Positions 17,861 through 26,238 of a stretch of 36,377 nucleotides of DNA are shown piece by piece. The notes beneath the pieces are model-generated. The model saw only the letters and a program-made list of their open reading frames with translations. It had not been told where the DNA came from and made no database searches. The position numbers and the translations under genes were made by a program. Positions within the stretch are counted from its first letter, which is position 1. Every line of letters starts with the position of its first letter. Origin of the DNA: Bacteroidia bacterium (GTDB lineage Bacteria > Bacteroidota > Bacteroidia > Chitinophagales > Saprospiraceae); contig JAUIKE010000078.1 in assembly GCA_030430845.1 (NCBI GenBank), positions 1 through 36,377 on the forward strand, given 5' to 3'.

Positions 17861-17895
17861 GACATGTCATGTCTAGACATGACATGTCCTAAAAC
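17854..17895. repeat. GACATGTC palindrome, copy 2, overlapping the GH10 stop
   Basis: A perfect 42-bp palindrome, the longest of the family: 28-bp core 17861-17888 with GACATGTC ends and central TCTAGA, extended by GTTTTAG/CTAAAAC. The GH10 TAG stop (17858-17860) lies within its left arm. It could act as a transcript-end hairpin in both directions. Confidence 0.9.
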
Positions 17896-17916
17896 CACTA
17901 ATACAAAGCATTGATT

Positions 17917-17958
17917 TTAAGCCGATTAATAACTTTCACTACAATGGATATCTCCAAA
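17917..17958. repeat. Conserved flank of the palindromic repeat, copy B
   Basis: Shares the ordered blocks TTAAG, ACTTTCACT, GGATATCT and CAAA with 6333-6373. Here it lies between two palindromes (copies 2 and 3), which suggests that the complete unit is palindrome-flank-palindrome, about 140 bp. Confidence 0.7.
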
Positions 17959-17961
17959 AAA

Positions 17962-17995
17962 TCAGACATGTCATGTTTAAACATGACATGTCTGA
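17962..17995. repeat. GACATGTC palindrome, copy 3
   Basis: A perfect 34-bp palindrome with GACATGTC ends; its centre is TTTAAA instead of TCTAGA, with compensating changes on both sides. It lies about 90 bp upstream of the M1 peptidase start. Confidence 0.9.
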
Positions 17996-18085
17996 ACACC
18001 TGCAAGGAAAGCTATACTTAAAATGCTGCCTTATACTTATCAAATAGTTGTATATTTTCAGGACACATTAATCTGTACCTGCAAA

Positions 18086-19723
18086 ATGAAAAAACTCCTA
18101 CTTCCGGCATTTGTACTTCTCTTTTCTACAAGGCTATGTATGGCCGACAACTACCCAAAAAACCCCAACATTGACATCCGGCATTACCGCTTTGAACTTC
18201 AACTCAGTGATGATACCGATCTCATTTCAGGAAAAACGGATATCACCGTTTTTTTTAAAACAGATAACATCCAGGAACTGCGCTTCGATCTGATCAATAA
18301 AAAGGAAGCGCTCGAGGGGAAAGGGATGGAAGTCTCTTCCGTTACTTTTGATGGCCAGAACTTAAGATATACACACAACAAAGACGCCCTCTTTATCCAA
18401 TTGCCGGCTCCTTCAAAAGCGAATCAGGAAATTACCGTTACCATTAGTTATCAGGGCATACCTGCTTCCGGCCTGAAAATCGCCCCCAATAAACACGGAG
18501 ACCGTACTTTTTTCAGCGATAACTGGCCCAACAGAGCCAGGCACTGGCTGCCTACCGTAGATCATCCTTATGACAAAGCGACCTCCGAAATGATCATTAA
18601 TGCCCCTACCCGGTATAAGGTTATCTCCAACGGCTTGTTAATGGAGGAATCCAGCCTGGATAATGGCCTAAAAAGAACGCACTGGAAGCAATCAATCCCC
18701 ATTGCCTGCTGGCTATATGTGCTGGGCGTGGCCGAATTTGCCGTTCAATACGTGGATAACTTTGAGGGGAAATCCATCCAAACCTGGGTCTACAAACAGG
18801 ATCGGAACGCCGGCTTTTACGATTTTGCCGTACCGACTAAGCATTGCCTGGAATTTTTCTCAGATTATGTGGGACCCTTTGTGTATGAAAAATTAGCGAA
18901 TATTCAATCCAATAGTGTGGGTGGCGGGATGGAGGCTGCTTCTGCTATTTTTTATGGTGATAATTCGGTCACGGGCGACCGCTCGGTCAGATGGCGGAAC
19001 GTCATCATCCACGAAGTCGCACACCAGTGGTTTGGTAATAGTGTTACGGAATACGACTGGGACGATGTGTGGCTCAGTGAAGGCTTTGCCACCTATTTCA
19101 CGCTGCTGTTTCGCGAGCATGCCTATGGCAGGGAGGATTTCGTAGCCGGCCTGTTGAACGCCAAAGACCGCGTGTTTAATTTTTATGAAAAAAACAAAGA
19201 CTACCGGATCGTTCATGATAACTTATCGGATATGAGTAAGGTCACCACCGGGCAAACTTACCAGAAAGGGGCCTGGATACTACACATGCTAAGAGATTTG
19301 GTGGGCGATGAACCGTTTAAAGAAGGCATTCAAAATTATTACGCCCGGTATATCAACAGTAATGCCACAACCAGTGATTTTAAGCGCGAGATGGAAAGTA
19401 TTTCGGGTCAAAACCTGGATACCTTCTTCCAACAATGGCTTTATGGAGGAGGAAATATCCTACTTGACGGTACCTGGGAATATGATGAGCAAAAAAAAGA
19501 GGTAGTTGTAGAATTGGAGCAGGTTCAGGATGATGGCTTTCTTTTCACCTCTCCAGTTGAGTTTGGTTGGTATGGAGAAGGGGATGTGCAAGCGAACATC
19601 ATACGGAAAAATATGGAAGGAAAGCAGGCCTCTTTCCGGTTTTCGGTGGAGTCGAAGCCGGAGAAGGTAGTATTGGATCCTAGAACGGTATTATTGGGGC
19701 AATGGTTCTTTCAGGAAAAATAA
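18086..19723 (+). CDS. Exported M1 family zinc aminopeptidase
   Basis: 545-aa exported metallopeptidase. The start at 18086 (MKKLLLPAF) gives a clean signal peptide (about 1-20); an upstream ATG at 18023 would add an unconvincing 21 residues. Residues about 25-215 form the N-terminal beta saddle domain. The catalytic domain has the exopeptidase motif GGGMEAAS (279-286, canonical GxMEN has Asn replaced by Ala), the zinc motif HEVAHQW (H309, E310, H313) with E332 in LSEGFATY, and a YQKGAW segment carrying the transition-state Tyr. It lacks the long alpha-helical C-terminal domain of PepN (about 870 aa) and so belongs to the short M1 group. It releases N-terminal amino acids from peptides, probably in the periplasm. 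It follows the GH10 gene on the same strand, but a palindrome pair separates them. Confidence 0.9.
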   Translation: MKKLLLPAFVLLFSTRLCMADNYPKNPNIDIRHYRFELQLSDDTDLISGKTDITVFFKTDNIQELRFDLINKKEALEGKGMEVSSVTFDGQNLRYTHNKDALFIQLPAPSKANQEITVTISYQGIPASGLKIAPNKHGDRTFFSDNWPNRARHWLPTVDHPYDKATSEMIINAPTRYKVISNGLLMEESSLDNGLKRTHWKQSIPIACWLYVLGVAEFAVQYVDNFEGKSIQTWVYKQDRNAGFYDFAVPTKHCLEFFSDYVGPFVYEKLANIQSNSVGGGMEAASAIFYGDNSVTGDRSVRWRNVIIHEVAHQWFGNSVTEYDWDDVWLSEGFATYFTLLFREHAYGREDFVAGLLNAKDRVFNFYEKNKDYRIVHDNLSDMSKVTTGQTYQKGAWILHMLRDLVGDEPFKEGIQNYYARYINSNATTSDFKREMESISGQNLDTFFQQWLYGGGNILLDGTWEYDEQKKEVVVELEQVQDDGFLFTSPVEFGWYGEGDVQANIIRKNMEGKQASFRFSVESKPEKVVLDPRTVLLGQWFFQEK

Positions 19724-19725
19724 CC

Positions 19726-19755
19726 AGACATGTCATATCTAGACATGTCATATTC
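19726..19755. repeat. GACATGTC family, tandem variant (copy 4)
   Basis: Two 15-bp units, AGACATGTCATATCT (19726-19740) and AGACATGTCATATTC (19741-19755), in direct rather than inverted orientation. They begin 3 bp after the M1 stop codon. Confidence 0.75.
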
Positions 19756-19817
19756 AACGAAATTTGAAATTTTTAATACATATACGCTTGCTTTCCAGTG
19801 CAAAAGCAAAAATACCA

Positions 19818-19848
19818 ACACATGACATGTCTAAGACATGTCATGTGT
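19818..19848. repeat. GACATGTC palindrome, copy 5
   Basis: 15-bp inverted arms (19818-19832 and 19834-19848, starting ACACATGACATGTCT) around a single base. It lies between the convergent M1 and tctAB genes. Confidence 0.88.
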
Positions 19849-19861
19849 AAAACGATTGCAA

Positions 19862-19883
19862 ATGTCATGTCTAAATATGACAT
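19862..19883. repeat. GACATGTC family, degenerate copy 6
   Basis: Inverted arms ATGTCATGT and ATATGACAT with one mismatch, ending 3 bp before the tctAB stop codon on the minus strand. Copies 4, 5 and 6 together fill the convergent gap and may terminate both transcripts. Confidence 0.6.
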
Positions 19884-19886
19884 ATC

Positions 19887-21833
19887 TCAAAACACCCCCT
19901 GCGGAAACTCCAAATTCAAAAAGTACCCAAACGCCAGCAACACGGCCACACCACCAGCCGTCAACAAAGCCGTTTTTAACAGCCCCGTCTTGGCTTTTAG
20001 TGTGAAAAAGCAAATGAAAAACAAGGCAACCGAAGGCACAAAGCCAATAATGACCGACAGTCCATACAAACCACCCACCCACAGTAGGGGCTCATACCAG
20101 GACGCCTTAAAGGTCCCTTCCTCCGCCACTTGTTCAGCATCAAAGACAGCTGGATTATCCTGTTTTTTCCGAATAAAAACCCACAACAGCCAGAGTCCAA
20201 AAGGCAAAATTGCCAGAGCAATCGTAAGTGGGAATATCCCTCCTAAAAAGGATTGTTTAAGCCCACTGAAAATCGCGATGACGGTAAAAGCAACCAGCAA
20301 AGAGGCAAATAACAACTGAGGCCAAAGACTCAGGTCCTTTTTCCGCTGTTTTTCCATCAACTCAGCATTCTCATCCACGGTACCTCGGCGACTGAAATAG
20401 ATCGTCAGCAAGGACAATGCCATGATGATTAATACGCCTGGCCGTAAAAACAAATCCCAGCCATAAAATTGTACCGCCATGTTCAGATACGACTCCGCCT
20501 GTGAGGACAATACAAAGCCAATCAAAAAAGCCGGCCGCGACCAGCCGAAGCGCTTCATAAAAATCCCAATCACCCCGAAGCCCAGCAACAACCAAAGATC
20601 CATCATATCCTTCGTGGCCTGGAAAGCTGCAAAGCTAATCACCATGATCATAAAAGGTGCCAGCAAACTGAAGCGAATACGGGTGAGTTTGGAGATGGGG
20701 CCGGCCAGGAAAAGTGACAAACCAGCGCCAATCACATTAGCAATAGCCAACGACCAGATAATGGAATAAGTCAAATCTATATCGGTGGTAACCATCGAAG
20801 GGCCCGCTTCTATCCCTATCAAGACCATCCCCCCGAGGAAAACGGCCATAGAACCTGACCCCGGAATACCAAACAACAAAGTCGGCATTAAGGCCCCCCC
20901 TTCTTTGGCATTATTAGCCGATTCGGGAGCGATCACGCCGCGAATATCGCCTTTCCCAAATTGAGATTTATCCTTGGAGGTCTGAACCACATGTCCGTAG
21001 GCGATCCAGTCCACTACGCTGCCTCCCATACCGGGAATGGCTCCGACTATGGTCCCAATCCCCGCGCAACGAAGGGCCAGCCATTTGTTTTTAATCAGAT
21101 CCTTAACGCCTGTCATCCAGCCGCCCTTTCCAAGTCCTGCGCCCTTTTCTGCAATCGCCGCATCCTTTCGAAACAGCTCTGAAATTTCAGGAAAAGCAAA
21201 GACCGAAAGTGCGATCACGACCAAAGGCAAACCATCGTATAAATAATCCACCCCAAAGGTCATTCTAAATTCCCCGGTTGCAGGTGCTGCTCCCATTGAG
21301 CCGACGATCAAGCCAAATCCACAAGCTACAACTCCCTTTACCAAGCTTTTCCCCGACAAGGAGCCCACCATTGATAAGCCAAATACCGCTAGCATAAACA
21401 ATTCGGCCGATCCGAAGACCAGGATCACCGGCCGGGCAATTTGAACAAAAAAGGTGAGGATCAAAGCTCCGAACAATCCGCCAAAAAGAGAAGCGGAAAA
21501 GGCGGCCCCCAATGCCCGGGACGCCTGGCCTTTTTTAGCCAGGGCAAAACCGTCCAGCACCGTAGCCTGACTCGAACTTGAGCCAGGTATCCCCATCAAT
21601 ACCGATGTAAAGGTGGCCGAGGTCGGAATGACTGCTACCAGCCCTACCAAGGTAGCCAGCGCAGAGATCTGATCCATACCGTACAAAAACGGCAATAACA
21701 GGGAAAGCCCCGCAATCCCTCCCAAACCTGGAAAAATGCCGATGACTAAGCCCAATAAAACTCCTAACATCAAATACATAAAATGCTCCGGAGTAAAGAG
21801 CGTTTGGAATGCCTGGAAGACGAGGTCGAGCAT
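19887..21833 (-). CDS. tctA: TctA-TctB fusion, tripartite tricarboxylate transporter membrane subunit
   Basis: 648-aa integral membrane protein. Residues 1-485 are a full-length TctA (large permease), with its two signature loops IGIFPGLGG (31-39) and VGAIPGMGG (263-271) and about ten to twelve hydrophobic segments. After a charged linker (about 484-500) the protein continues with four hydrophobic segments (about 503-521, 529-553, 580-610, 620-640) ending LEFPQGVF, the layout and ending of TctB, which is normally a separate protein of about 150 aa. No separate tctB is present in the operon. The complex imports a di- or tricarboxylate using the ion gradient, with the substrate delivered by TctC (gene 11 bp upstream). 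Third gene of the flavoprotein-tctC-tctAB operon. Confidence 0.88.
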   Translation of the reverse strand: MLDLVFQAFQTLFTPEHFMYLMLGVLLGLVIGIFPGLGGIAGLSLLLPFLYGMDQISALATLVGLVAVIPTSATFTSVLMGIPGSSSSQATVLDGFALAKKGQASRALGAAFSASLFGGLFGALILTFFVQIARPVILVFGSAELFMLAVFGLSMVGSLSGKSLVKGVVACGFGLIVGSMGAAPATGEFRMTFGVDYLYDGLPLVVIALSVFAFPEISELFRKDAAIAEKGAGLGKGGWMTGVKDLIKNKWLALRCAGIGTIVGAIPGMGGSVVDWIAYGHVVQTSKDKSQFGKGDIRGVIAPESANNAKEGGALMPTLLFGIPGSGSMAVFLGGMVLIGIEAGPSMVTTDIDLTYSIIWSLAIANVIGAGLSLFLAGPISKLTRIRFSLLAPFMIMVISFAAFQATKDMMDLWLLLGFGVIGIFMKRFGWSRPAFLIGFVLSSQAESYLNMAVQFYGWDLFLRPGVLIIMALSLLTIYFSRRGTVDENAELMEKQRKKDLSLWPQLLFASLLVAFTVIAIFSGLKQSFLGGIFPLTIALAILPFGLWLLWVFIRKKQDNPAVFDAEQVAEEGTFKASWYEPLLWVGGLYGLSVIIGFVPSVALFFICFFTLKAKTGLLKTALLTAGGVAVLLAFGYFLNLEFPQGVF

Positions 21834-21844
21834 ACGTTAAGGTG

Positions 21845-22975
21845 TTAAATATTCAAATCATACGTTTCGCGCAACCACTCCTTCACCCACTTTTTTTCTT
21901 CCATCCCTACATTGGTGGCCAATTCAAAAATCCTTTTTGCCTGTTTACCGATCGCCTGCTCATAAAGCCCCAGAGCCGCCTCTTTGGTTTTGAGGTATTG
22001 CGGATCCTGTTTCATATCCGTAATCGCTTTTTGATATTGAGCAATGATCGCATCCGGCGTTTCTTTTGGAACCAGCAGCAGTTTCATCCCCCCAAAGCCG
22101 GCCGACATGAAGGCAAACCAGGAGCGCCACTCAATACCTTCCCGCTTATTGCCCAGCATTTCGTAGACTTCACCAAAATGGGGCAGGTCGGGAAAACTGG
22201 GGTCACGGATTAGGTTTCCATCCTCATCCAAGGCCCCAAAACTGAATAAAGGTATGGCAGAACCTTCCTCCACAAGCGGCACCACATTTTTTAAATAAGC
22301 CGAAGAGGTCTGGTAGTCCAACAGCACTTCTCCCCTTTCAAAGGCCAGGCGGCCGGCTCCACGTCCGCGAAAGCCAAAGATAGCTTTGACGTCCAGCCCA
22401 AGTAAATCAAAAGAAAGCAGCGGAACCAGATCCAGAGAAGTAGGCCCCTGACTCCCATATTTTAATGGAACGCCTCTGATGTTCATCAATTCCGAAGCAT
22501 CCTTGATGCCCAGTTTTGGCGAACAATAGACTACGCCCCCATTCGGATAAGCCATGACTACTTTAAAATCCTGATAATCATACTTCACCCTCGGATCGTC
22601 CAGTAAATAGGGGAATTGAGTAGAGCCGGAAGTCCCCATAATCATTAGGCCGTCCGGACCCGCACGCTTAGCAAAGAGGTTCGCGCCTTTAATGGAGCCT
22701 CCTCCCGGGACGTTGTTGATAACTACCACAGGCTTGCCGGGGAGGTATTTTGAAAAAAACGGGGCAATGAAGCGCGCCCAGGTATCGGCCCCCCCTCCTT
22801 CCTTAAAAGGAATCAGCCATCCGACGGTCTGGCCCGCAAAATATCCGTTGCCCTGGCTTTTGATCTGAACCTCTTCTTCGGTGGGTTGATCCTTTTTAAA
22901 TATGGAAAAACCTAGAATGGGTAGAAAAAAAAGAAGAGTGAGCAGAAGGATTTGTCGTGTTTCTTTTTTGGTCAT
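21845..22975 (-). CDS. tctC: TctC-family periplasmic carboxylate-binding protein
   Basis: 376-aa solute-binding protein of the tripartite tricarboxylate transporter family (Bug/TctC). The start at 22975 (MTKKETRQ) is preferred; the longer form to 23044 would run into the preceding gene's end. Residues 8-25 form a hydrophobic N-terminal segment with no Cys and no obvious cleavage site, so the protein may remain membrane-anchored. The mature part shows the family pattern: WLIPFKEGGGADTWAR, the KPVVVINNVPGGGSIKGAN loop (given here in part) that binds a carboxylate, then GTSGST, LKYGSQGPTS, and the C-terminal helices ending near WLRETYDL. It is longer than usual (about 300-330 aa), the extra residues lying mainly around 225-265. 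It delivers substrate to the TctAB permease encoded next. Confidence 0.85.
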   Translation of the reverse strand: MTKKETRQILLLTLLFFLPILGFSIFKKDQPTEEEVQIKSQGNGYFAGQTVGWLIPFKEGGGADTWARFIAPFFSKYLPGKPVVVINNVPGGGSIKGANLFAKRAGPDGLMIMGTSGSTQFPYLLDDPRVKYDYQDFKVVMAYPNGGVVYCSPKLGIKDASELMNIRGVPLKYGSQGPTSLDLVPLLSFDLLGLDVKAIFGFRGRGAGRLAFERGEVLLDYQTSSAYLKNVVPLVEEGSAIPLFSFGALDEDGNLIRDPSFPDLPHFGEVYEMLGNKREGIEWRSWFAFMSAGFGGMKLLLVPKETPDAIIAQYQKAITDMKQDPQYLKTKEAALGLYEQAIGKQAKRIFELATNVGMEEKKWVKEWLRETYDLNI

Positions 22976-22997
22976 AATTTTATTTTTAAGCCGACCT

Positions 22998-24491
22998 TTA
23001 TTGTTTTGAAAAATCAGCTGCCGAATATCCCGCTTGCCGTCCAAACACCGCCCCTGACGTCAGGCCCGAGCCTCCCGGATAGCCGTTAAAAAAAACTCCA
23101 CCCACTAACTCTCCGCAAGCAAATAAACCTTTGACCGGCTGTCCATTTTTATGTACAACTGCCGCTTTTTCGTTCACTTTTAATCCGCCATAGGTGAAGG
23201 TGATGCCACAACATACGGGATAGGCTTTGAAAGGAGGCTTATCCAGGCGGTTGGCCCAGTTGGTTTTATTCAGCCGTAAGCCTTGTGTTCTTTTCCCATC
23301 CAAAATAGTAGGATCAAAAGGAATCCCTTCATCGACTGCCTGATTGTATTCCTGTATCGTTTTTAGAGCCTGTTCTTTATCAACCCCATCCAACTGTTCG
23401 ACCAGTTCTTCTGATGTATTAGCCTCCACAAAACTCGCATCCCAAAATCGGTATTCTCCGTACAGCAAGTGCTCTACTTTTTTATCAAAAATCTGCCAGG
23501 CAAAGCCTTTAGGTTGTTCCAGGATCGCTTTACCAAATTGAGCATAGGTGTAATTGCGAAAATTTTCTCCTTCGTCTACAAATCGCTCTCCCCTGGCATT
23601 CAGCATAATGCCCAGGAAATAGCAGATCTTTCGGTAATTTTTTCGCTCTATGAATGGGATCTCGGTATTGCCGTAATTAGGCATATGCAAATCCATGGGT
23701 ACGGCATGGCAGCCCTGGAAAGAACCAAAAGTAGCAGCTCCGATTTCCTTTGCCATGCGCAAGCCGGCACCCATATTGTGGCGTGTTCCGCGAACTTTTG
23801 CCTGATCCCAGTTAGGGCCGATGTATTCCTTCCTCAGCTCCGCATTGGCCTCAAATCCCCCGCAGGCTAATACGACTGCGGATGCCCTAAATTCCTGCTT
23901 TTCCCCCTCACTCTTACAGCGAACCCCTATCACCTTTCCTTCCTCCGTCAATAAGGCTTCCGCCTCGCAATGATACCGGATCTCTCCCCCTAAACGTACC
24001 ACCTCTGTCCGCTCTGCCTGAACCATTCCCTCTCCTTCTCCTTCAATCGCCAATGTCAGGCCTCCCCAAAACACATATCGTCCGTTTTTTTCATAGGCCT
24101 GGCGAGTATAAATGGGCTCGAATTGGATGTTATGGCCGGCTAGCCAGCGGACTGTTTCGAAGCTCTGATCAACCAGCATTTTTTGTTGCTCCGTCAGAGG
24201 ATGTCCTTCATTAAAGCCTTCCAGGTCCTGGAAAAATTTGGATCTCGGGTAGGCCCCAAAGTCCGTTTTGGCTAGTTTTTCGGCATCTACATGAGAAAGA
24301 AATGGTTTTAGCTCTTCTCCATCCTCATAAGCAAAGCGCATAGCCCCGGCAGTGTAACGACTATTGCCGCCAAACTCTTCCGGTCCTGCCTTTTCAATGA
24401 CCAATACCTTCGCCCCTTTTTCCAGGGCTGCAATGGCTGCACAAAGGGCGGCATTACCGCTACCTACCACGATCACGTCATAAGTCTGCAT
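22998..24491 (-). CDS. FAD-dependent dehydrogenase, TcuA/fumarate-reductase flavoprotein family
   Basis: 497-aa flavoprotein. The N-terminal dinucleotide motif VVGSGNAALCAA (8-19), with GGNSR at 41-45, is typical of the flavoprotein family of fumarate reductase, KstD and tricarballylate dehydrogenase (TcuA). The C terminus has YPVCCGITFTYGGLKVN, then FACGELVGGVFFNGYPGGSG, the second FAD-binding block. There is no signal peptide, heme-binding or Fe-S motif, so it probably acts in the cytoplasm with a separate electron partner not encoded here (no tcuB). First gene of the operon with tctC and tctAB (22-bp gap), so its substrate is probably the imported carboxylate, for example tricarballylate or a related acid. 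The family similarity is firm; the substrate is inference. Confidence 0.82.
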   Translation of the reverse strand: MQTYDVIVVGSGNAALCAAIAALEKGAKVLVIEKAGPEEFGGNSRYTAGAMRFAYEDGEELKPFLSHVDAEKLAKTDFGAYPRSKFFQDLEGFNEGHPLTEQQKMLVDQSFETVRWLAGHNIQFEPIYTRQAYEKNGRYVFWGGLTLAIEGEGEGMVQAERTEVVRLGGEIRYHCEAEALLTEEGKVIGVRCKSEGEKQEFRASAVVLACGGFEANAELRKEYIGPNWDQAKVRGTRHNMGAGLRMAKEIGAATFGSFQGCHAVPMDLHMPNYGNTEIPFIERKNYRKICYFLGIMLNARGERFVDEGENFRNYTYAQFGKAILEQPKGFAWQIFDKKVEHLLYGEYRFWDASFVEANTSEELVEQLDGVDKEQALKTIQEYNQAVDEGIPFDPTILDGKRTQGLRLNKTNWANRLDKPPFKAYPVCCGITFTYGGLKVNEKAAVVHKNGQPVKGLFACGELVGGVFFNGYPGGSGLTSGAVFGRQAGYSAADFSKQ

Positions 24492-24529
24492 ACACGTCCT
24501 TTGTTTGGTATATTTGTTTTATCATTTCG

Positions 24530-24559
24530 GAAAAATAGGTGGAAAGTTGAATATCACAA
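24530..24559 (-). promoter_or_regulatory. Candidate promoter of the tricarboxylate operon
   Basis: On the minus strand TTG (24559-24557), 19 bp, then TATTTTTC (24537-24530), seven of eight matches to TAnnTTTG with ideal spacing. It would start transcription about 30 nt before the flavoprotein ATG at 24491. Confidence 0.5.
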
Positions 24560-24705
24560 AATAAAGTTTGCGAAGTTGGTAGAAAATTTGAAAAAGGATG
24601 TTTATTTCGTAAAAAAAAACCAGTACAGGAAATTTCAGACACTGAGAACACTGAATTTTCACTGCCGGATAAATATTAACTGAAAACCAACACAAAAAGA
24701 AAATC

Positions 24706-26238
24706 ATGAATCACTCCTTATCCGTCACTATTGTTTTTCTTCTACTCCTATCTTACGGCACTACTTCTCTCCACGCCCAAAAAATGAGTAAGGCCCAAAT
24801 CCTCAAGGCTGCCGATGAGTACTTCCTCCCTGCCGTAGAGGTGTACAAGGACTTTCTCACCATGCCCAACGACGGGCATTATCCTGAGCAGATCCAGACT
24901 CATGTCGACTGGTGCTTGAAAACGTTTGGAGAACTGGGGTTTGAAACGAAGGTCCTCACTACCGAAGGCGCTCCCCAGGTTTTTGCTCAAAAAACATATA
25001 AGCCCGGAGGAAAAAGCCTCCTTTTTTATATGCAGATCGACGGGCAGCCTGTGGATACAGCAGCCTGGGACCAGGAAAGCCCCTACCAGCCGGTTTTGAA
25101 GGAAAAAACGGCGGATGGCTGGAAAAATATCAGCTGGGCGGAATTTAATAAAGATTTCAATCCGGACTGGCGGGTATTTGCCCGTTCGGCATCTGACTCA
25201 AAGGGACCGGCCATGGCCTTTATCACCGCTTTGAAGATCATGAAAGAGAAAGACATCCAGCCCGATTTCAATATCAAAGCCATCATGGACTTTCAGGAAG
25301 AGATGGGGTCCCCTTCTCTGCCGCCGGCTGTCAAAAAGTACCGGGATCTGATGGATGCCGAAATGCTACTCATCATGGACGGGACCCGGCATTTGTCGAA
25401 CCTGCCGACGCTTACTTTTGGCGCTCGGGGCATCGCCACGGTTAGTATTAAGGTGTATGGTGCTAAGCGCGATCTCCACAGCGGTCAGTACGGTAATTTT
25501 TCGCCCAACCCGGTTTTTAAATTATCCAAACTAATTGCCGGGATGAAAGATGATGACGGGCGGGTGGTGATCCCAGGCTGGTACGACGGCATTCAATTGA
25601 GTGAAAAAAGGAAAGCCTTGATCAATGATGTGCCGGAAGACCAGAAAGAGATCCTTCGCTCTTTAGGGATCGCTCAGGCCGATAAGGTGGGCAGTACTTA
25701 CCAGGAAGCGCTGCAATATCCTTCTTTGAATGTACGCGGGCTGCGAGCTGCCTGGGTGGGCAAGGAAGTACGTACGATCATTCCTTCTGAGGCCATTGCC
25801 GAGATCGACATGCGTCTGGTACCCGAATCGGATGGAGCCCGGCAAGTAAAGTTATTAAGAGATTACATCGAAAGTCATGGCTTTCACCTGATCGAAGGAG
25901 AACCGACTGATGAAGAGCGCGCTCAATATCCCAAACTGGCTTCTTTTACTTACCGCATCGGTTCTAAACCATTTCGTACAGATCTGGATTCGGGTATTGG
26001 TGAGTGGCTGGGAAGCGCTATGCAGCGTATTTATGGAAAAAACTATGTTCGGATGGCCACCACGGGTGGTTCGCAGCCCATTGCGCCCTTTATCTCAACA
26101 TTAGGTGTACCGGCCGTTTCTATCCGCATCCCGAATCCGGATAACAGCATTCACGCACCGAATGAGAATTTGCGGCTGGGGAATTTTCTGGAAGGGATAC
26201 AGATGTGTTTGGCGGTGTTAACACAGGAATTGCCGTAG
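24706..26238 (+). CDS. Exported M20 family metallopeptidase with an altered zinc ligand
   Basis: 510-aa protein with a signal peptide (about 1-25, ending LHAQ). The M20 dinuclear zinc centre can be traced: D112 and the following QPV, D164 in SASDSKG, E198-E199 in FQEEMGS, D225 in LIMDGT, H258 in DLHSG of the lid domain and H483 in SIHAPNE. The first metal ligand, normally His in a GHxDxxP motif, is Gln here (YMQIDGQPVD, Q110). All other ligands are kept. This may be a clade variant that binds metal differently or a non-peptidase relative. M20 enzymes are dipeptidases, carboxypeptidases or amidohydrolases. Divergent from the tricarboxylate operon across 214 bp. Its TAG stop lies in the terminal inverted repeat of the 186-bp element. 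Confidence 0.85.
   Translation: MNHSLSVTIVFLLLLSYGTTSLHAQKMSKAQILKAADEYFLPAVEVYKDFLTMPNDGHYPEQIQTHVDWCLKTFGELGFETKVLTTEGAPQVFAQKTYKPGGKSLLFYMQIDGQPVDTAAWDQESPYQPVLKEKTADGWKNISWAEFNKDFNPDWRVFARSASDSKGPAMAFITALKIMKEKDIQPDFNIKAIMDFQEEMGSPSLPPAVKKYRDLMDAEMLLIMDGTRHLSNLPTLTFGARGIATVSIKVYGAKRDLHSGQYGNFSPNPVFKLSKLIAGMKDDDGRVVIPGWYDGIQLSEKRKALINDVPEDQKEILRSLGIAQADKVGSTYQEALQYPSLNVRGLRAAWVGKEVRTIIPSEAIAEIDMRLVPESDGARQVKLLRDYIESHGFHLIEGEPTDEERAQYPKLASFTYRIGSKPFRTDLDSGIGEWLGSAMQRIYGKNYVRMATTGGSQPIAPFISTLGVPAVSIRIPNPDNSIHAPNENLRLGNFLEGIQMCLAVLTQELP

Noticed and set aside
17854..19883. CRISPR array
   Set aside because: The GACATGTC repeats are few, irregularly spaced, partly inverted to each other and not separated by uniform spacers; no cas gene is present.
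19798..20319. 173-aa open frame on the plus strand
   Set aside because: It starts in the palindromic repeats and then runs antisense through the 3' end of tctAB; no coding character of its own.
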